Below, piece after piece: positions 44,781 to 55,467 of a stretch of 64,000 nucleotides of DNA. Made by a program: the position numbers and the translations under genes. The stretch spans positions 62,001 through 126,000 of the forward strand of contig NZ_JVVM01000033.1 in the NCBI RefSeq assembly GCF_001054325.1, given 5' to 3'. The stretch comes from Corynebacterium vitaeruminis (GTDB lineage: Bacteria > Actinomycetota > Actinomycetes > Mycobacteriales > Mycobacteriaceae). Each line of letters begins with the position of its first letter. Position 1 is the first letter of the stretch. The notes beneath the pieces were generated by a model. It was not told the origin of the DNA. It saw only the letters and a program-made list of their open reading frames with translations, and ran no database searches.

Positions 44781-46787
44781 TTAGGACACTTTTTGAGGGT
44801 CTCCCTCGATTTCTCTAATGATGAACTCGAGGTAGGCCTTCATAAAGCGGGTCGCGCTCTGCGCTTGTTCAGAACCTGGGCTAATAGATCGAACGACTCT
44901 GAAATCGGAGATAAAAGCATCGTTTGTGATGACTTCAACGTGAACCGAATCTCCATTTTGTGCACCACAGGGTAATGTCTCCATGATTTCAGACCCCACA
45001 ACCGAACAAATCTTTTCTTCCAGTGCCAGCTGGTTTGTCTGAACATTGTCGGACAAGAAATCTCCTCGACGCAGAGATGGATGATTGAAATTTAGCCAGT
45101 ACTTTCCAGTTCGTGGATAACGAAGATAGAAAACGCCATTACCACGGAGATTGATGCGATCTAAAAACTTCTGATTCAAACGAATCCGAATCCGACGAGG
45201 ACCATTTTCAACATAGAAGTATTTATCAAAGTCAGGAATCTCGCCAAAAACCTTCGCAAATTCATCAATCTGCTTCCTCGCGGCCATAGTTAGAGGCTTA
45301 TTTTCCTCAACGAAGGTCGCGTCCAGATTTTCAGCAGTTCGCTCAATGCCAATTCCAGTCTTTTCTCCCTTATTAGTTGAAGTCGCCTCTACTGCTGTTA
45401 GCCGAGCTAGTTGTACCACTTTTTCAAAGCTTTTATGCCACTGCTTAGCTGTAAGCTGAGTTGACCCCGAACCGTCGTAGTTTCTCAGCATGCTTAAAGC
45501 GTTTACTCCCGTATTGCCAATTGGGGCTAGCCATGGGTTCAAATCGCCCACAACTAATTCTTGATTGATTTCGTCGATGGTATCGCCGATTTCGGTGCCA
45601 TCATGGTCACCTTCTTCATCGTCGCTGTCATCAGTTTGAAGTACAAGTTGCAGCTTTGGTGGATTAGAATCGGACAAATCTTCAGTTATTTCATTAGCCA
45701 ACTTGAAGTCAGTGACCTGAATACACAGCAGCCAGTAAAGATAGAGCAAATCATCATCATTCTCGAATACCTTTGAAATATCACTACCGGAATGATTCGC
45801 ATTTTCCGTAATTAGCTTCAAAAGCAACATAGAGTTTGCCACGCGCTTAATCGAGCGGGGATTGGAAAATAGCAACTTCTGCGAGAGTTCAGCGAATTTA
45901 TCCGCATTCTTTAAAGTTCTTCTTTTCCCAGATTTTAGGTCCGCAAGCAGTGTCACAATCAGTGCTTCAATTTCGTTACCTGGAGAAGGGACATTAAAGG
46001 GAACCTGGATGATTTTATCGAAAAACTGCTTGGCTTTCGCTTCATCCATTGACTCACCATAGATTGCACGCGCACCCTTTTGCACGACGTCAAAATCAAT
46101 CGCTAGGATGAACACACAGTTCTCTGTCTCAAAGAACAGTTTGATAGTCTCCATAATTTGGACAGCACGAACTGGTGGCAAACGGTCTAAATCATCAACA
46201 AATATCGCGAACGTTTTAGTCCCAGAGATACTTTCTAAAGTTTCGGAAAATACCTCTTTGAAATCCTTCTGGAGTTCGCTCTGTCCCTGAAACGCTTCTT
46301 CTGTTAGATCGAATAGCGCCCCTGCTGCGACACTTAGCAAAGTTGAACTTGCGCTACCTTTGACCCCGCTATCCAACAAGAACTTCTCGGTATTTTTTCT
46401 TACAGTTGGGCTGATCGCACCAAGAACCCTTTTAACCTTATCTGGAACACTTTTCTTAATCTGGTCTTTTTGGAATTTTTGACTTACTCGAAATAGCTGT
46501 TGATATACTTCTGCCGCGAATGCTGCTGGAATGTCCTCCTCTGCTGCAATATGAGCAAACTTCCACGTTTCAATTTTTATCGATGTGACGTTGTCATCGT
46601 TTAACTCGTTCTGGACAAGCTGAATCATCGTAGATTTACCACTTCCCCAGCCCCCCTGAATTGCTAGGGTCATCGGCGTAGGACATGATTGGATAAATGA
46701 TGCTAAACCTTTTGCTTTATCAGTAAAGCTTAATAGATCTTTCTCCGCCGGAATATCTGTGCGTGCGATACTCAATAACTCAGACAT
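44781..46787 (-). CDS. KAP-family P-loop NTPase
   Basis: 668 residues. Walker A GGWGSGKST (45-53, Lys51) and the KAP Walker B motif VDDLDRLPP (Asp198-Asp201) are clear. KIETWKFAH between them is also family-typical. The usual membrane insert of KAP proteins is weak or absent here. The gene is visibly more AT-rich than its neighbours and has no operon partner, so lateral acquisition is likely. KAP NTPases occur in mobile and phage-defence settings; the function here is not known. Confidence 0.85.
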   Translation of the reverse strand: MSELLSIARTDIPAEKDLLSFTDKAKGLASFIQSCPTPMTLAIQGGWGSGKSTMIQLVQNELNDDNVTSIKIETWKFAHIAAEEDIPAAFAAEVYQQLFRVSQKFQKDQIKKSVPDKVKRVLGAISPTVRKNTEKFLLDSGVKGSASSTLLSVAAGALFDLTEEAFQGQSELQKDFKEVFSETLESISGTKTFAIFVDDLDRLPPVRAVQIMETIKLFFETENCVFILAIDFDVVQKGARAIYGESMDEAKAKQFFDKIIQVPFNVPSPGNEIEALIVTLLADLKSGKRRTLKNADKFAELSQKLLFSNPRSIKRVANSMLLLKLITENANHSGSDISKVFENDDDLLYLYWLLCIQVTDFKLANEITEDLSDSNPPKLQLVLQTDDSDDEEGDHDGTEIGDTIDEINQELVVGDLNPWLAPIGNTGVNALSMLRNYDGSGSTQLTAKQWHKSFEKVVQLARLTAVEATSTNKGEKTGIGIERTAENLDATFVEENKPLTMAARKQIDEFAKVFGEIPDFDKYFYVENGPRRIRIRLNQKFLDRINLRGNGVFYLRYPRTGKYWLNFNHPSLRRGDFLSDNVQTNQLALEEKICSVVGSEIMETLPCGAQNGDSVHVEVITNDAFISDFRVVRSISPGSEQAQSATRFMKAYLEFIIREIEGDPQKVS

Positions 46788-46927
46788 GGCTCAATACCTT
46801 CCCTCGGTCTTTTAAATTCTTTAGACTGCGGACGTGAACAATCTTCTTTGATGATATTAAATTGGGTACGTATCTTTCGGTGATTTAATTGACTTTTCCA
46901 ATACGCATTAACTCAGCAGAAACCTCG

Positions 46928-47905
46928 CTACACCATCTCCGGCAGCACATACTCAATCAGCTCATCAATCTGTTCTTCCGCATCGCGTTTAGAGGTGCGG
47001 AAGTTGATGCTGACGTGATTGATGCCGAGCTGTCGCTGGGAGTGCAGCAGTTCGATGAGCTTGTTGCGGCCAAGGCGGTACCCGAAGTGACCGCCCTGCG
47101 CAGGCGCGTCGGGGTCTTCATGCAGGTCGATCCACAGTGATTCCAGGAAGGGCTTGAACACGTCCTCACCACACTCCTTGGCCACCGCCTCCTGCCAGTG
47201 CGCGATGTTCTTCTTCTGCATTTCCAAACCCTTGTGGTACATGAACCACCCGTCGGTATGCGCAGCCTTCCACTCCAGGCTCTGCTGACAGGAGCCGGTG
47301 GCCAACAGCGGAACTCGACGGGCCAGCGGCTTGGGCACCACATCGGATCCGCCCATCTTGCCCTCGGACCATCGGATAGGCCGGTAGGTAGTGCTGAGGG
47401 CCTTTTCATAGACCTCGATGTGCTCGCGGAAACGCTCACCGCGCTTGCCTTTGTCCTGGTTAAAGGCAGGGAATTCCTCGGGTCGGTCGCCGGTGGCAAC
47501 GCCGAAGAGGAAACGGCCGTCGGAAAGCCTGTCCAGCGTGGCAGCGCGCTTGGCCATCACCAACGGATGCTGGAAAGGCACGACGATTGCACCCGTTCCG
47601 AGCGCGATGTCGCTGGTGTGTGCAGCGATGTAGCTGAGGTACATCCAGGGGTCGTAGACCTGGCCGACGTCGCCGAACGTTTCCACGCGCAGCGGAATGT
47701 CGCGTGCCCACACCGCCGCGATGCCTGCGCGTTCGGCTTTCTGAATCAGCCGAATCTGATTGCTCAGCGCGTCCTTGGGTTCGGCTTCGGCGTCCTGCTC
47801 GATGGGCAGGCTGAGCCCCACCGTGAGTCGGCCCGGCGCGAATGTGCGCTGGTAACCGGGCAGTTCGTCGATGGGCTTGTCCGAAAGATCAAACAGCGAG
47901 CTCAT
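46928..47905 (-). CDS. luciferase-like (LLM class) flavin oxidoreductase
   Basis: 325 residues with the bacterial luciferase TIM-barrel pattern: VWARDIPLRVETFGDVGQVYDPW, shortened here as VWARDIPLRVETF, GTGAIVVPFQHPLVMAKRAATL and RFLFGVATGDRPEEF. It matches the TIGR03571-type group. It needs FMNH2 or F420H2. It is divergent from a hydrolase with 74 bases between starts. Substrate unknown. Confidence 0.88.
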   Translation of the reverse strand: MSSLFDLSDKPIDELPGYQRTFAPGRLTVGLSLPIEQDAEAEPKDALSNQIRLIQKAERAGIAAVWARDIPLRVETFGDVGQVYDPWMYLSYIAAHTSDIALGTGAIVVPFQHPLVMAKRAATLDRLSDGRFLFGVATGDRPEEFPAFNQDKGKRGERFREHIEVYEKALSTTYRPIRWSEGKMGGSDVVPKPLARRVPLLATGSCQQSLEWKAAHTDGWFMYHKGLEMQKKNIAHWQEAVAKECGEDVFKPFLESLWIDLHEDPDAPAQGGHFGYRLGRNKLIELLHSQRQLGINHVSINFRTSKRDAEEQIDELIEYVLPEMV

Positions 47906-47979
47906 GGTGCTCCACGGTAGTACAGCTGCCGCCGCGAAAACCGCGGAATTTTTAGTTTTGCTCAGTGTATTATCGGTGA

Positions 47980-48849
47980 ATGGACTCCACGACTAGTAAC
48001 TTCCTCACCACGAATCACCACTCGGACAAGACAGCGATTGCCTATTCGCTACACCAGCACCGCGGTTCCAACCTCCCGATCTTGGTGCTGATTCATGGTG
48101 TGTGCCATTCGCGACATGCCTGGAATGACGTAATTACGCACCTAGTCAACGATTTCCGCGTCATCACTGTGGATCTTCCTGGGCATGGCGAATCGGGGCG
48201 GCCAACACTCAAAACCTCCGCCAGCGAGGACATGGGCAAGCGCATGCTGGCCGAACTGCGCGCTTTCTTGGATGAGCTATCCACCACGCTTCCCGGCGCC
48301 GATGCAAAACCGCATATCGCAGGAAACTCTCTGGGCGGTTACTTCGCCCTTGAACTTGCACGTCAGGGATATGCCGCATCGGCGGTGGCTTTTAACCCCG
48401 CCGGCTTTTTCCACGGCAAACTCGACCAAATCCGCACTGCCAGCCAATTCCTGGTTTTGTATGGCACTGCCAAGGTGCTTCGAAAGCTGCTTCCGACAAT
48501 GGCAAAAACAAAAGTGGGTCGTACGGCGATGTTCGGAATGTTTTCCGCACGCCCCTGGAAATTGTCGCCTGAGCAGGTCAGCCGGGATGCCGCGGGGCTG
48601 CTCAAGAACAATATCTTCCTGTCCGCGCTCGACACTGAGTTCTCTTTTTCCGCCGACACCGGCCAGGCAGCTCAGACGTGCTATTGGGGCACCACGGATC
48701 TGACTCTCATTCGAGGCTGGAAGCGTCATTACGACGTGCTTCCCAATGCTGAGCTCCACCTACTACCCAAGCTCGGCCACGTGCCCATGGTCGATGATGC
48801 TCGACAAGTCGCGGCTGCCATTATGGCCAGTGCACAGCCGCGACCGTAG
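47980..48849 (+). CDS. alpha/beta hydrolase
   Basis: 289 residues: HGVCHSRHAWNDV (oxyanion region), GNSLGGYFAL with the nucleophile Ser, and LGHVPMVDD with the catalytic His. It may be a lipase or esterase. Its stop codon is directly next to the stop codon of the convergent monooxygenase. Confidence 0.9.
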   Translation: MDSTTSNFLTTNHHSDKTAIAYSLHQHRGSNLPILVLIHGVCHSRHAWNDVITHLVNDFRVITVDLPGHGESGRPTLKTSASEDMGKRMLAELRAFLDELSTTLPGADAKPHIAGNSLGGYFALELARQGYAASAVAFNPAGFFHGKLDQIRTASQFLVLYGTAKVLRKLLPTMAKTKVGRTAMFGMFSARPWKLSPEQVSRDAAGLLKNNIFLSALDTEFSFSADTGQAAQTCYWGTTDLTLIRGWKRHYDVLPNAELHLLPKLGHVPMVDDARQVAAAIMASAQPRP

Positions 48850-50334
48850 CTAACGACTGAGCACATAGGCTCCATCGTCGAACTTCCTGGTCTTGGCCCT
48901 AAACAGCCATGTCCAGCTCGGCCATACGGCCGGGGCATTGCCGTGGGCGTCGCGATACCAGGAACCGCAGCCGGTAATCCAAACTGTCGTCTTCACCCGC
49001 TCCCGCACCCAGTCATTCCATTTATTAAATGCCTGCTCGCGGACTTCCGCGACGTTCACCCCGGCACGCTTTTTGGCTTTGAGCATTTCGACAAAGTACT
49101 TCACCTGCGACTCGATCATGTAGATCATGGACGAATGCCCAAGCCCTGTGGCAGGTCCCATGATCATTGTCATATTGGGGAAACCTGGCACGGTGGCCCC
49201 CTTGTAGGCACTCATGCCCTCACGCTGCCATTTAGTAGCTAGGGACTGTCCACCTCCGTCGTGTATCAGGTCGAACGCCGGAGAGTCCGTCACATGGAAT
49301 CCGGTGCAAATAATTAGCACGTCAATCGTGCGCTCAGTGCCGTCGACAGTAGTAATTGAATGCGGACCGACCCGGTCGATTGGACTCGTGACAAGCTCCA
49401 CATTGTCCCGGGCGATTGCGGGGAAATACGTATTCGAAATCAGCATCCGCTTGCAGCCGATAGTGAATTTCGGCGTGAGCTTCTCACGCAATTCGGGATC
49501 TTTCACCTGCATGCGAAGCAGTCCCTGCGACGCAAGCTTAATTGGCACCATGAAGCGGCTATCCCGCGTTAACCCGGGAATTTGGAGCTCGCGGAAAAAC
49601 CAATCTTGAGCCCGCATAACTCGGCGTAGCCCTGGGAGTTTACGAAGCGCGGTACGTTCAATACTGGTGTAATTCCGATCCAGGCGCGGAATCACGTAGG
49701 GCGCGGTGCGCTGGTACACATCAAGATGGCCAACAATGGGCGCAATCTTGGGGATGATCTGAATCGCCGAGGCACCAGTGCCGATAACTGCGACTCGCTT
49801 ATTGCGCAGGTCGACTTCGTGATTCCAGCGCGAGGAGTGGAAAACGTCTCCGGAATAGGTCTCAATGCCCTGGATGTCAGGCATACGCGGCTCGCATAGT
49901 GCGCCCACCCCCAGCACCAGCTCTTTGGCCGCCCATGTTGTTCGGGCACCAGAATCGATGTCTTCGGTTACTACCACCCAGCGGGCAGCGTCGTCGTCCC
50001 AGCGAGCATCAACCATCTCAGTTTTAAAGTGAGCGCTGCTGTACAGCCCATGATTCCTCGCAACCTCGCGCTGATACTGATAAATCTCGGGCTGCGTGCC
50101 AAAGCTGCGGGACCAGTCGAAGTCCTGAGCAAATGAAAGTGAATACAGATGGCTCGGAACATCGCAGGCAGCTCCAGGGTAGGAGTTATCCCGCCACGTT
50201 CCACCGAAATCATGACCGCGGTCAATGATGTGGAAGTCGTTAATCCCCTCTTTTTGCAGAGCAACGGCCGTTGCCATTCCGGAAAAGCCGCCGCCAATAA
50301 TCAACACATTCGTTTGTTTATCGAAAGTATCCAT
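48850..50334 (-). CDS. flavin-containing monooxygenase (Baeyer-Villiger type)
   Basis: 494 residues. FAD motif GGGFSGMA near residue 15, NADPH motif GTGASA, and YSGDVFHSSRWNHE, which corresponds to the FxGxxxHxxxW fingerprint of Baeyer-Villiger monooxygenases with Tyr in the first place. Likely oxidises ketones or thioethers using NADPH and O2. It faces another flavoprotein gene in divergent orientation 71 bases away. Confidence 0.9.
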   Translation of the reverse strand: MDTFDKQTNVLIIGGGFSGMATAVALQKEGINDFHIIDRGHDFGGTWRDNSYPGAACDVPSHLYSLSFAQDFDWSRSFGTQPEIYQYQREVARNHGLYSSAHFKTEMVDARWDDDAARWVVVTEDIDSGARTTWAAKELVLGVGALCEPRMPDIQGIETYSGDVFHSSRWNHEVDLRNKRVAVIGTGASAIQIIPKIAPIVGHLDVYQRTAPYVIPRLDRNYTSIERTALRKLPGLRRVMRAQDWFFRELQIPGLTRDSRFMVPIKLASQGLLRMQVKDPELREKLTPKFTIGCKRMLISNTYFPAIARDNVELVTSPIDRVGPHSITTVDGTERTIDVLIICTGFHVTDSPAFDLIHDGGGQSLATKWQREGMSAYKGATVPGFPNMTMIMGPATGLGHSSMIYMIESQVKYFVEMLKAKKRAGVNVAEVREQAFNKWNDWVRERVKTTVWITGCGSWYRDAHGNAPAVWPSWTWLFRAKTRKFDDGAYVLSR

Positions 50335-50405
50335 GGGGCAAGCTTAGTCATTGCCACCGAATCACCCAACCGAACCGTCGCCGCACTCGCAGTTAAACTG
50401 GGACC

Positions 50406-51359
50406 ATGCTTGAGGATGTCATCATCGTCGGAGGCGGCCAAGCTGCCCTCGCTACCGCCTACTACCTGTGCAAACACGGCATTGATCCGCTCATCCTGGA
50501 CAATCAGCCCGCACCTGGCGGCTCCTGGCGCAATGTCTGGCCCTCGATGACACTCTTTTCTACCCCAGGTTTTTCCAACCTTCCGGGCATCCAGATGCCC
50601 GATTATGACGGCTTTCCGCCCGCTTCCCATGTGATTGATTACCTCAGCTCCTACGAAAAGCGCTACGAACTGCGCGTTCAGCGCCCGGTTAACGTCACCC
50701 ACGTCACCCACAACGGCACCTTCCACCTCACCAGCGATGCTGGCGACTTCGAATCCCGCCAGCTCATCGCCGCCACCGGCAACCGCCCCTTCGTCCCGCA
50801 CTACCCCGGCACGACCTCCGCAAAGCAGTGGCATTCGGCCAACTATCCAGGCCCCAAACCCTTCGAAAGCTCCCGCGTTGCCGTTGTCGGCGCGGCGAAC
50901 TCCGGCGCCCAAATCGCCGCTGAACTGATACTTTCCGACATCGACACCACCTGGTTCACCCGCCACGAACCGCGCTGGATGCCCGACGACGTCGACGGCC
51001 GCGTCCTGTTCAAACGCAACCGTCAGCGAGCACTCGCCATCGCACGTGGCGAACCCGACCCCGGCCCCTCCGACAGTATCGGCGACATCGTTGTCCTACC
51101 GTCCGTCCGCAAAGCCCGCGACTCCGGTGCCCTCACCTGGACACCCATGTTCTCTTCGCTTGACGACGTCCACGCGGACCACCTCATCTGGTGCACCGGT
51201 TTCCGCCCCGCGCTCGGCCCCTTCCGCAGCGTCGACTCCGACCTCATCGAGTTCGTCGGCTACGGTGACTGGGTTGGCCCCGGTGCCGCCACGATTATGG
51301 GTGTCGGCCCCTTCGCTAAGCGCGCGGCTGAGCGGGTGGCTGCCCGCCTGTCAGCATGA
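50406..51359 (+). CDS. FAD-dependent oxidoreductase (CzcO/FMO-like)
   Basis: 317 residues. GGGQAALATAYYL FAD motif at the N-terminus, GGSWRNVWPSMTLFS, and a second motif VVGAANSGAQIAAEL. It is shorter than the neighbouring monooxygenase and resembles CzcO-type flavoproteins. It overlaps the convergent GNAT gene by 44 bases. Confidence 0.88.
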   Translation: MLEDVIIVGGGQAALATAYYLCKHGIDPLILDNQPAPGGSWRNVWPSMTLFSTPGFSNLPGIQMPDYDGFPPASHVIDYLSSYEKRYELRVQRPVNVTHVTHNGTFHLTSDAGDFESRQLIAATGNRPFVPHYPGTTSAKQWHSANYPGPKPFESSRVAVVGAANSGAQIAAELILSDIDTTWFTRHEPRWMPDDVDGRVLFKRNRQRALAIARGEPDPGPSDSIGDIVVLPSVRKARDSGALTWTPMFSSLDDVHADHLIWCTGFRPALGPFRSVDSDLIEFVGYGDWVGPGAATIMGVGPFAKRAAERVAARLSA

Positions 51360-51837
51360 CCTGCATCAACATCATGTCCAACCAACGCCCGTTCTTCGTC
51401 CCCACCTGTGGCAACAGTCCAACACGCTGAAAGCCGTACTTTTTATGCAGCGCAATCGACCCCTCATTACTGCCGTCAATTGCTGCAACCAAAACATGCT
51501 TTCCCGCCTCCCGGGCAGCATCAATGGTTTTGTTCAATAGTGCCCCGCCAATGCCCCGGCCCTGAAAGTTCGGATGCACGTAGATGGAGTTTTCCACCGT
51601 GTACCGAAACCCATCGAAGTCACGGAAGTCACTAAAGGTGGCATACCCAGCGACTTCGTCGTCAAGCGTGGCGACGAAAACCGGGTAGCCCTTGCCCCAG
51701 TGCGCCTCCAGCCATGCGATGCGATTCTCCGCGCTGACCGTGTCATCGTTCCAGATGGCGACGGTGTTAATCACGGTCTCGTTGTAGATTTCCGCGATTG
51801 CCGCGGCGTCCTCCCGCGTTGCTTGCCGAATGATCAT
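51316..51837 (-). CDS. GNAT N-acetyltransferase (phosphinothricin acetyltransferase-like)
   Basis: 173 residues from ATG 51837 (MIIRQATREDAAAI). The acetyl-CoA motif is in VHPNFQGRGIGGALL, with HKKYGFQRVG following, as in the PAT/YncA group that acetylates small amines such as methionine derivatives. The frame is open upstream to 51978, but that part is not conserved in character. It overlaps the convergent flavoprotein by 44 bases. Confidence 0.9.
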   Translation of the reverse strand: MIIRQATREDAAAIAEIYNETVINTVAIWNDDTVSAENRIAWLEAHWGKGYPVFVATLDDEVAGYATFSDFRDFDGFRYTVENSIYVHPNFQGRGIGGALLNKTIDAAREAGKHVLVAAIDGSNEGSIALHKKYGFQRVGLLPQVGTKNGRWLDMMLMQVMLTGGQPPAQPRA

Positions 51838-52118
51838 GGTTTTGCCCCGTTTTCTGCGCTGGTTTCTACACTCCGCCTTTATAAATGCGAGATTATCAAG
51901 CTTCCGTTTTCGAACGGGTGTTTTATTTATATTTTTCCGCAACCCTCCAAGCGCCACCCGCAAACAACCTGGTAACAAACACTTTTATGGCTAACCAACA
52001 TCTACAAAAACCATTCAAAATCTCTCATCATTTCTCTTTACAAACCAGAACGGCACCTGTACGATAGCAAGTAAGTTCGAAAGAAGGCCGACAACCATTG
52101 GAACACCAGGGGGATCCA

Positions 52119-53686
<1,568 letters not shown>

Positions 53687-53764
53687 CTAAAGGGTTGACT
53701 TTTCTCTTGGGCGACCAAGCTACGCGCACCCTCCCCCACCCTGTCAACCCGTATCCTGGAAAGC

Positions 53765-54778
53765 ATGTCCGTGGCAGATGTCGTCCGCAAAACCGAGAGA
53801 AGAATCAACGCACTGGCCGCCAAGCGTTCCAAAAACGCTGGTTGGAAACCGGAAATCATCGGATTCACCGGGTACGGAAATGCAGAGCGCGTTCGCGTAC
53901 TCGGCCGTGTCCTCATGAAGGATCCAGCCAAAAAACGAGACGAGGAACAAAACAAAAAACGCGGCTTCTGGCAGTTTTTCACCGTCGAACTCGCGGACTT
54001 TCCGGTCACCATCACTGCCGGCAATCGCACGGTGGAAACCACCACGGATAGCAACGGCTACATCGAGGTACTAATCAGGAATCACGGCCTCGAACCCGGC
54101 TGGCACGAGATTAAAATCAATGACACTCCGGCCGAGGTCCTCATCCTCTCCCCGGAGACCAAATACGGCATCGTCTCCGATATTGATGACACGGTGCTGG
54201 TCACCATGCTGCCGCGCGCCCTCATCGCCGCCTACAACTCCTGGGTTAAGGAGACGGACGAGCGCAAGGCCGTCGCTGGATTCAGCGAGTTCTATGCGCA
54301 ACTTCGCCGTCGTTACGCGAGCAAAACTGACGAGGACACGGACGTTCCCGTCATCTACCTCTCCACCGGCGCGTGGAATACCTTCACTACGCTGCAAAAA
54401 TTCCTGCACCGCAACAACCTGCCGAAGGGTCCACTACTGCTCACCGACTGGGGGCCAACGCCCACCGGCCTGTTCCGCTCGGGTAAGGAACACAAGAAGG
54501 TGCGACTGCGGGACCTGTTTATTGACTTCCCCGAAATCAACTGGATTTTCGTGGGCGATGATGGCCAGTACGACCCGCTCATCTACGGCACGGCAGCGGC
54601 GGAGCATCCCGATAAGGTCGCGGCAATCGCGATCCGCAACCTCACTCCCAGCGAGCACGTGCTCTCCCACGGCACGGCAGTGCCGATTGAAAAACTGGAG
54701 AACAAGGAGGTCCCGTTCATCGAGGGCGCCGACGGCTTTAAGCTGCTCAAACAGATCGACCAGCTGCCGCAACCATGA
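53765..54778 (+). CDS. App1-type phosphatidate phosphatase (DUF2183)
   Basis: 337 residues. The haloacid-dehalogenase motif SDIDDTVLVT corresponds to DxDxT of App1 phosphatases, with YLSTGAWNTF and FVGDDGQYDP as the further motifs. It may dephosphorylate phosphatidate or a related lipid. It overlaps the following ATPase gene by 4 bases. Confidence 0.9.
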   Translation: MSVADVVRKTERRINALAAKRSKNAGWKPEIIGFTGYGNAERVRVLGRVLMKDPAKKRDEEQNKKRGFWQFFTVELADFPVTITAGNRTVETTTDSNGYIEVLIRNHGLEPGWHEIKINDTPAEVLILSPETKYGIVSDIDDTVLVTMLPRALIAAYNSWVKETDERKAVAGFSEFYAQLRRRYASKTDEDTDVPVIYLSTGAWNTFTTLQKFLHRNNLPKGPLLLTDWGPTPTGLFRSGKEHKKVRLRDLFIDFPEINWIFVGDDGQYDPLIYGTAAAEHPDKVAAIAIRNLTPSEHVLSHGTAVPIEKLENKEVPFIEGADGFKLLKQIDQLPQP

Positions 54779-55467
54779 TCTACCTCCGCCATGCCCGTAT
54801 TCACGATGATGCCGAGCTCCCGGCGTACGTCGTAAAGCTCGCCCTGCCGTTCCCCATGGCCTTCACCACGCCAATTACCATCCTGACCGGCGAAAACGGC
54901 AAGGGAAAGTCGACGGTGCTGGAGGCGCTGGCATCGGCGATGGGTGTCGATACGGACGGCGGCTCGCGGTTTAAAACGCAGGAGCGCACCTCCCCGGTCC
55001 CGCTGGCGCTGACCAGGCGCAATCCCCCGGATACGTTCTTCTTTCGCGGCGACGCGCACCTGAACCTCGCGCGTTTCTATGCATCGATCGGCAGTCTCCC
55101 CGGCGGTGACGGCATGGCGGACCTCACCCAGATGAGTCACGGCCAATCCATCATGGCGCTGGCCAAACGCCGCTTCGGTGCCGAATCGCTGATCTTCCTC
55201 GACGAACCCGAGGCCGGACTGTCGGTACTGCGCCAGCTGGAACTCCTCGGCCGCCTCGGCGCGCTCGCCGAAGCCGGCGCACAGATCATCATGGCGACGC
55301 ATTCCCCCATCCTGCTCGCCGCACCGGAAGCAACGATCATTTCGCTTGACGACGCCGACACCACCCACTTCGAAGACACCCTCGCGGTACGGGCGACCAG
55401 GGATTTTCTAGCCGACCCCGTCGGCATCGCGGACTACATGGTGGAGCGTTTTACTTCGGATTCTTAA
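54775..55467 (+). CDS. AAA-type ATPase (ABC-like, RecF/SMC-type Walker motifs)
   Basis: 230 residues. Walker A GENGKGKST, ABC-like signature region LTQMSHGQSIMAL and Walker B FLDEPEAGLS. It resembles the short AAA_15/COG3910-type ATPases of unknown role. The ATGA overlap with the App1 gene shows translational coupling, so the two proteins may act together. The end overlaps the convergent MFS gene by 17 bases. Confidence 0.88.
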   Translation: MIYLRHARIHDDAELPAYVVKLALPFPMAFTTPITILTGENGKGKSTVLEALASAMGVDTDGGSRFKTQERTSPVPLALTRRNPPDTFFFRGDAHLNLARFYASIGSLPGGDGMADLTQMSHGQSIMALAKRRFGAESLIFLDEPEAGLSVLRQLELLGRLGALAEAGAQIIMATHSPILLAAPEATIISLDDADTTHFEDTLAVRATRDFLADPVGIADYMVERFTSDS

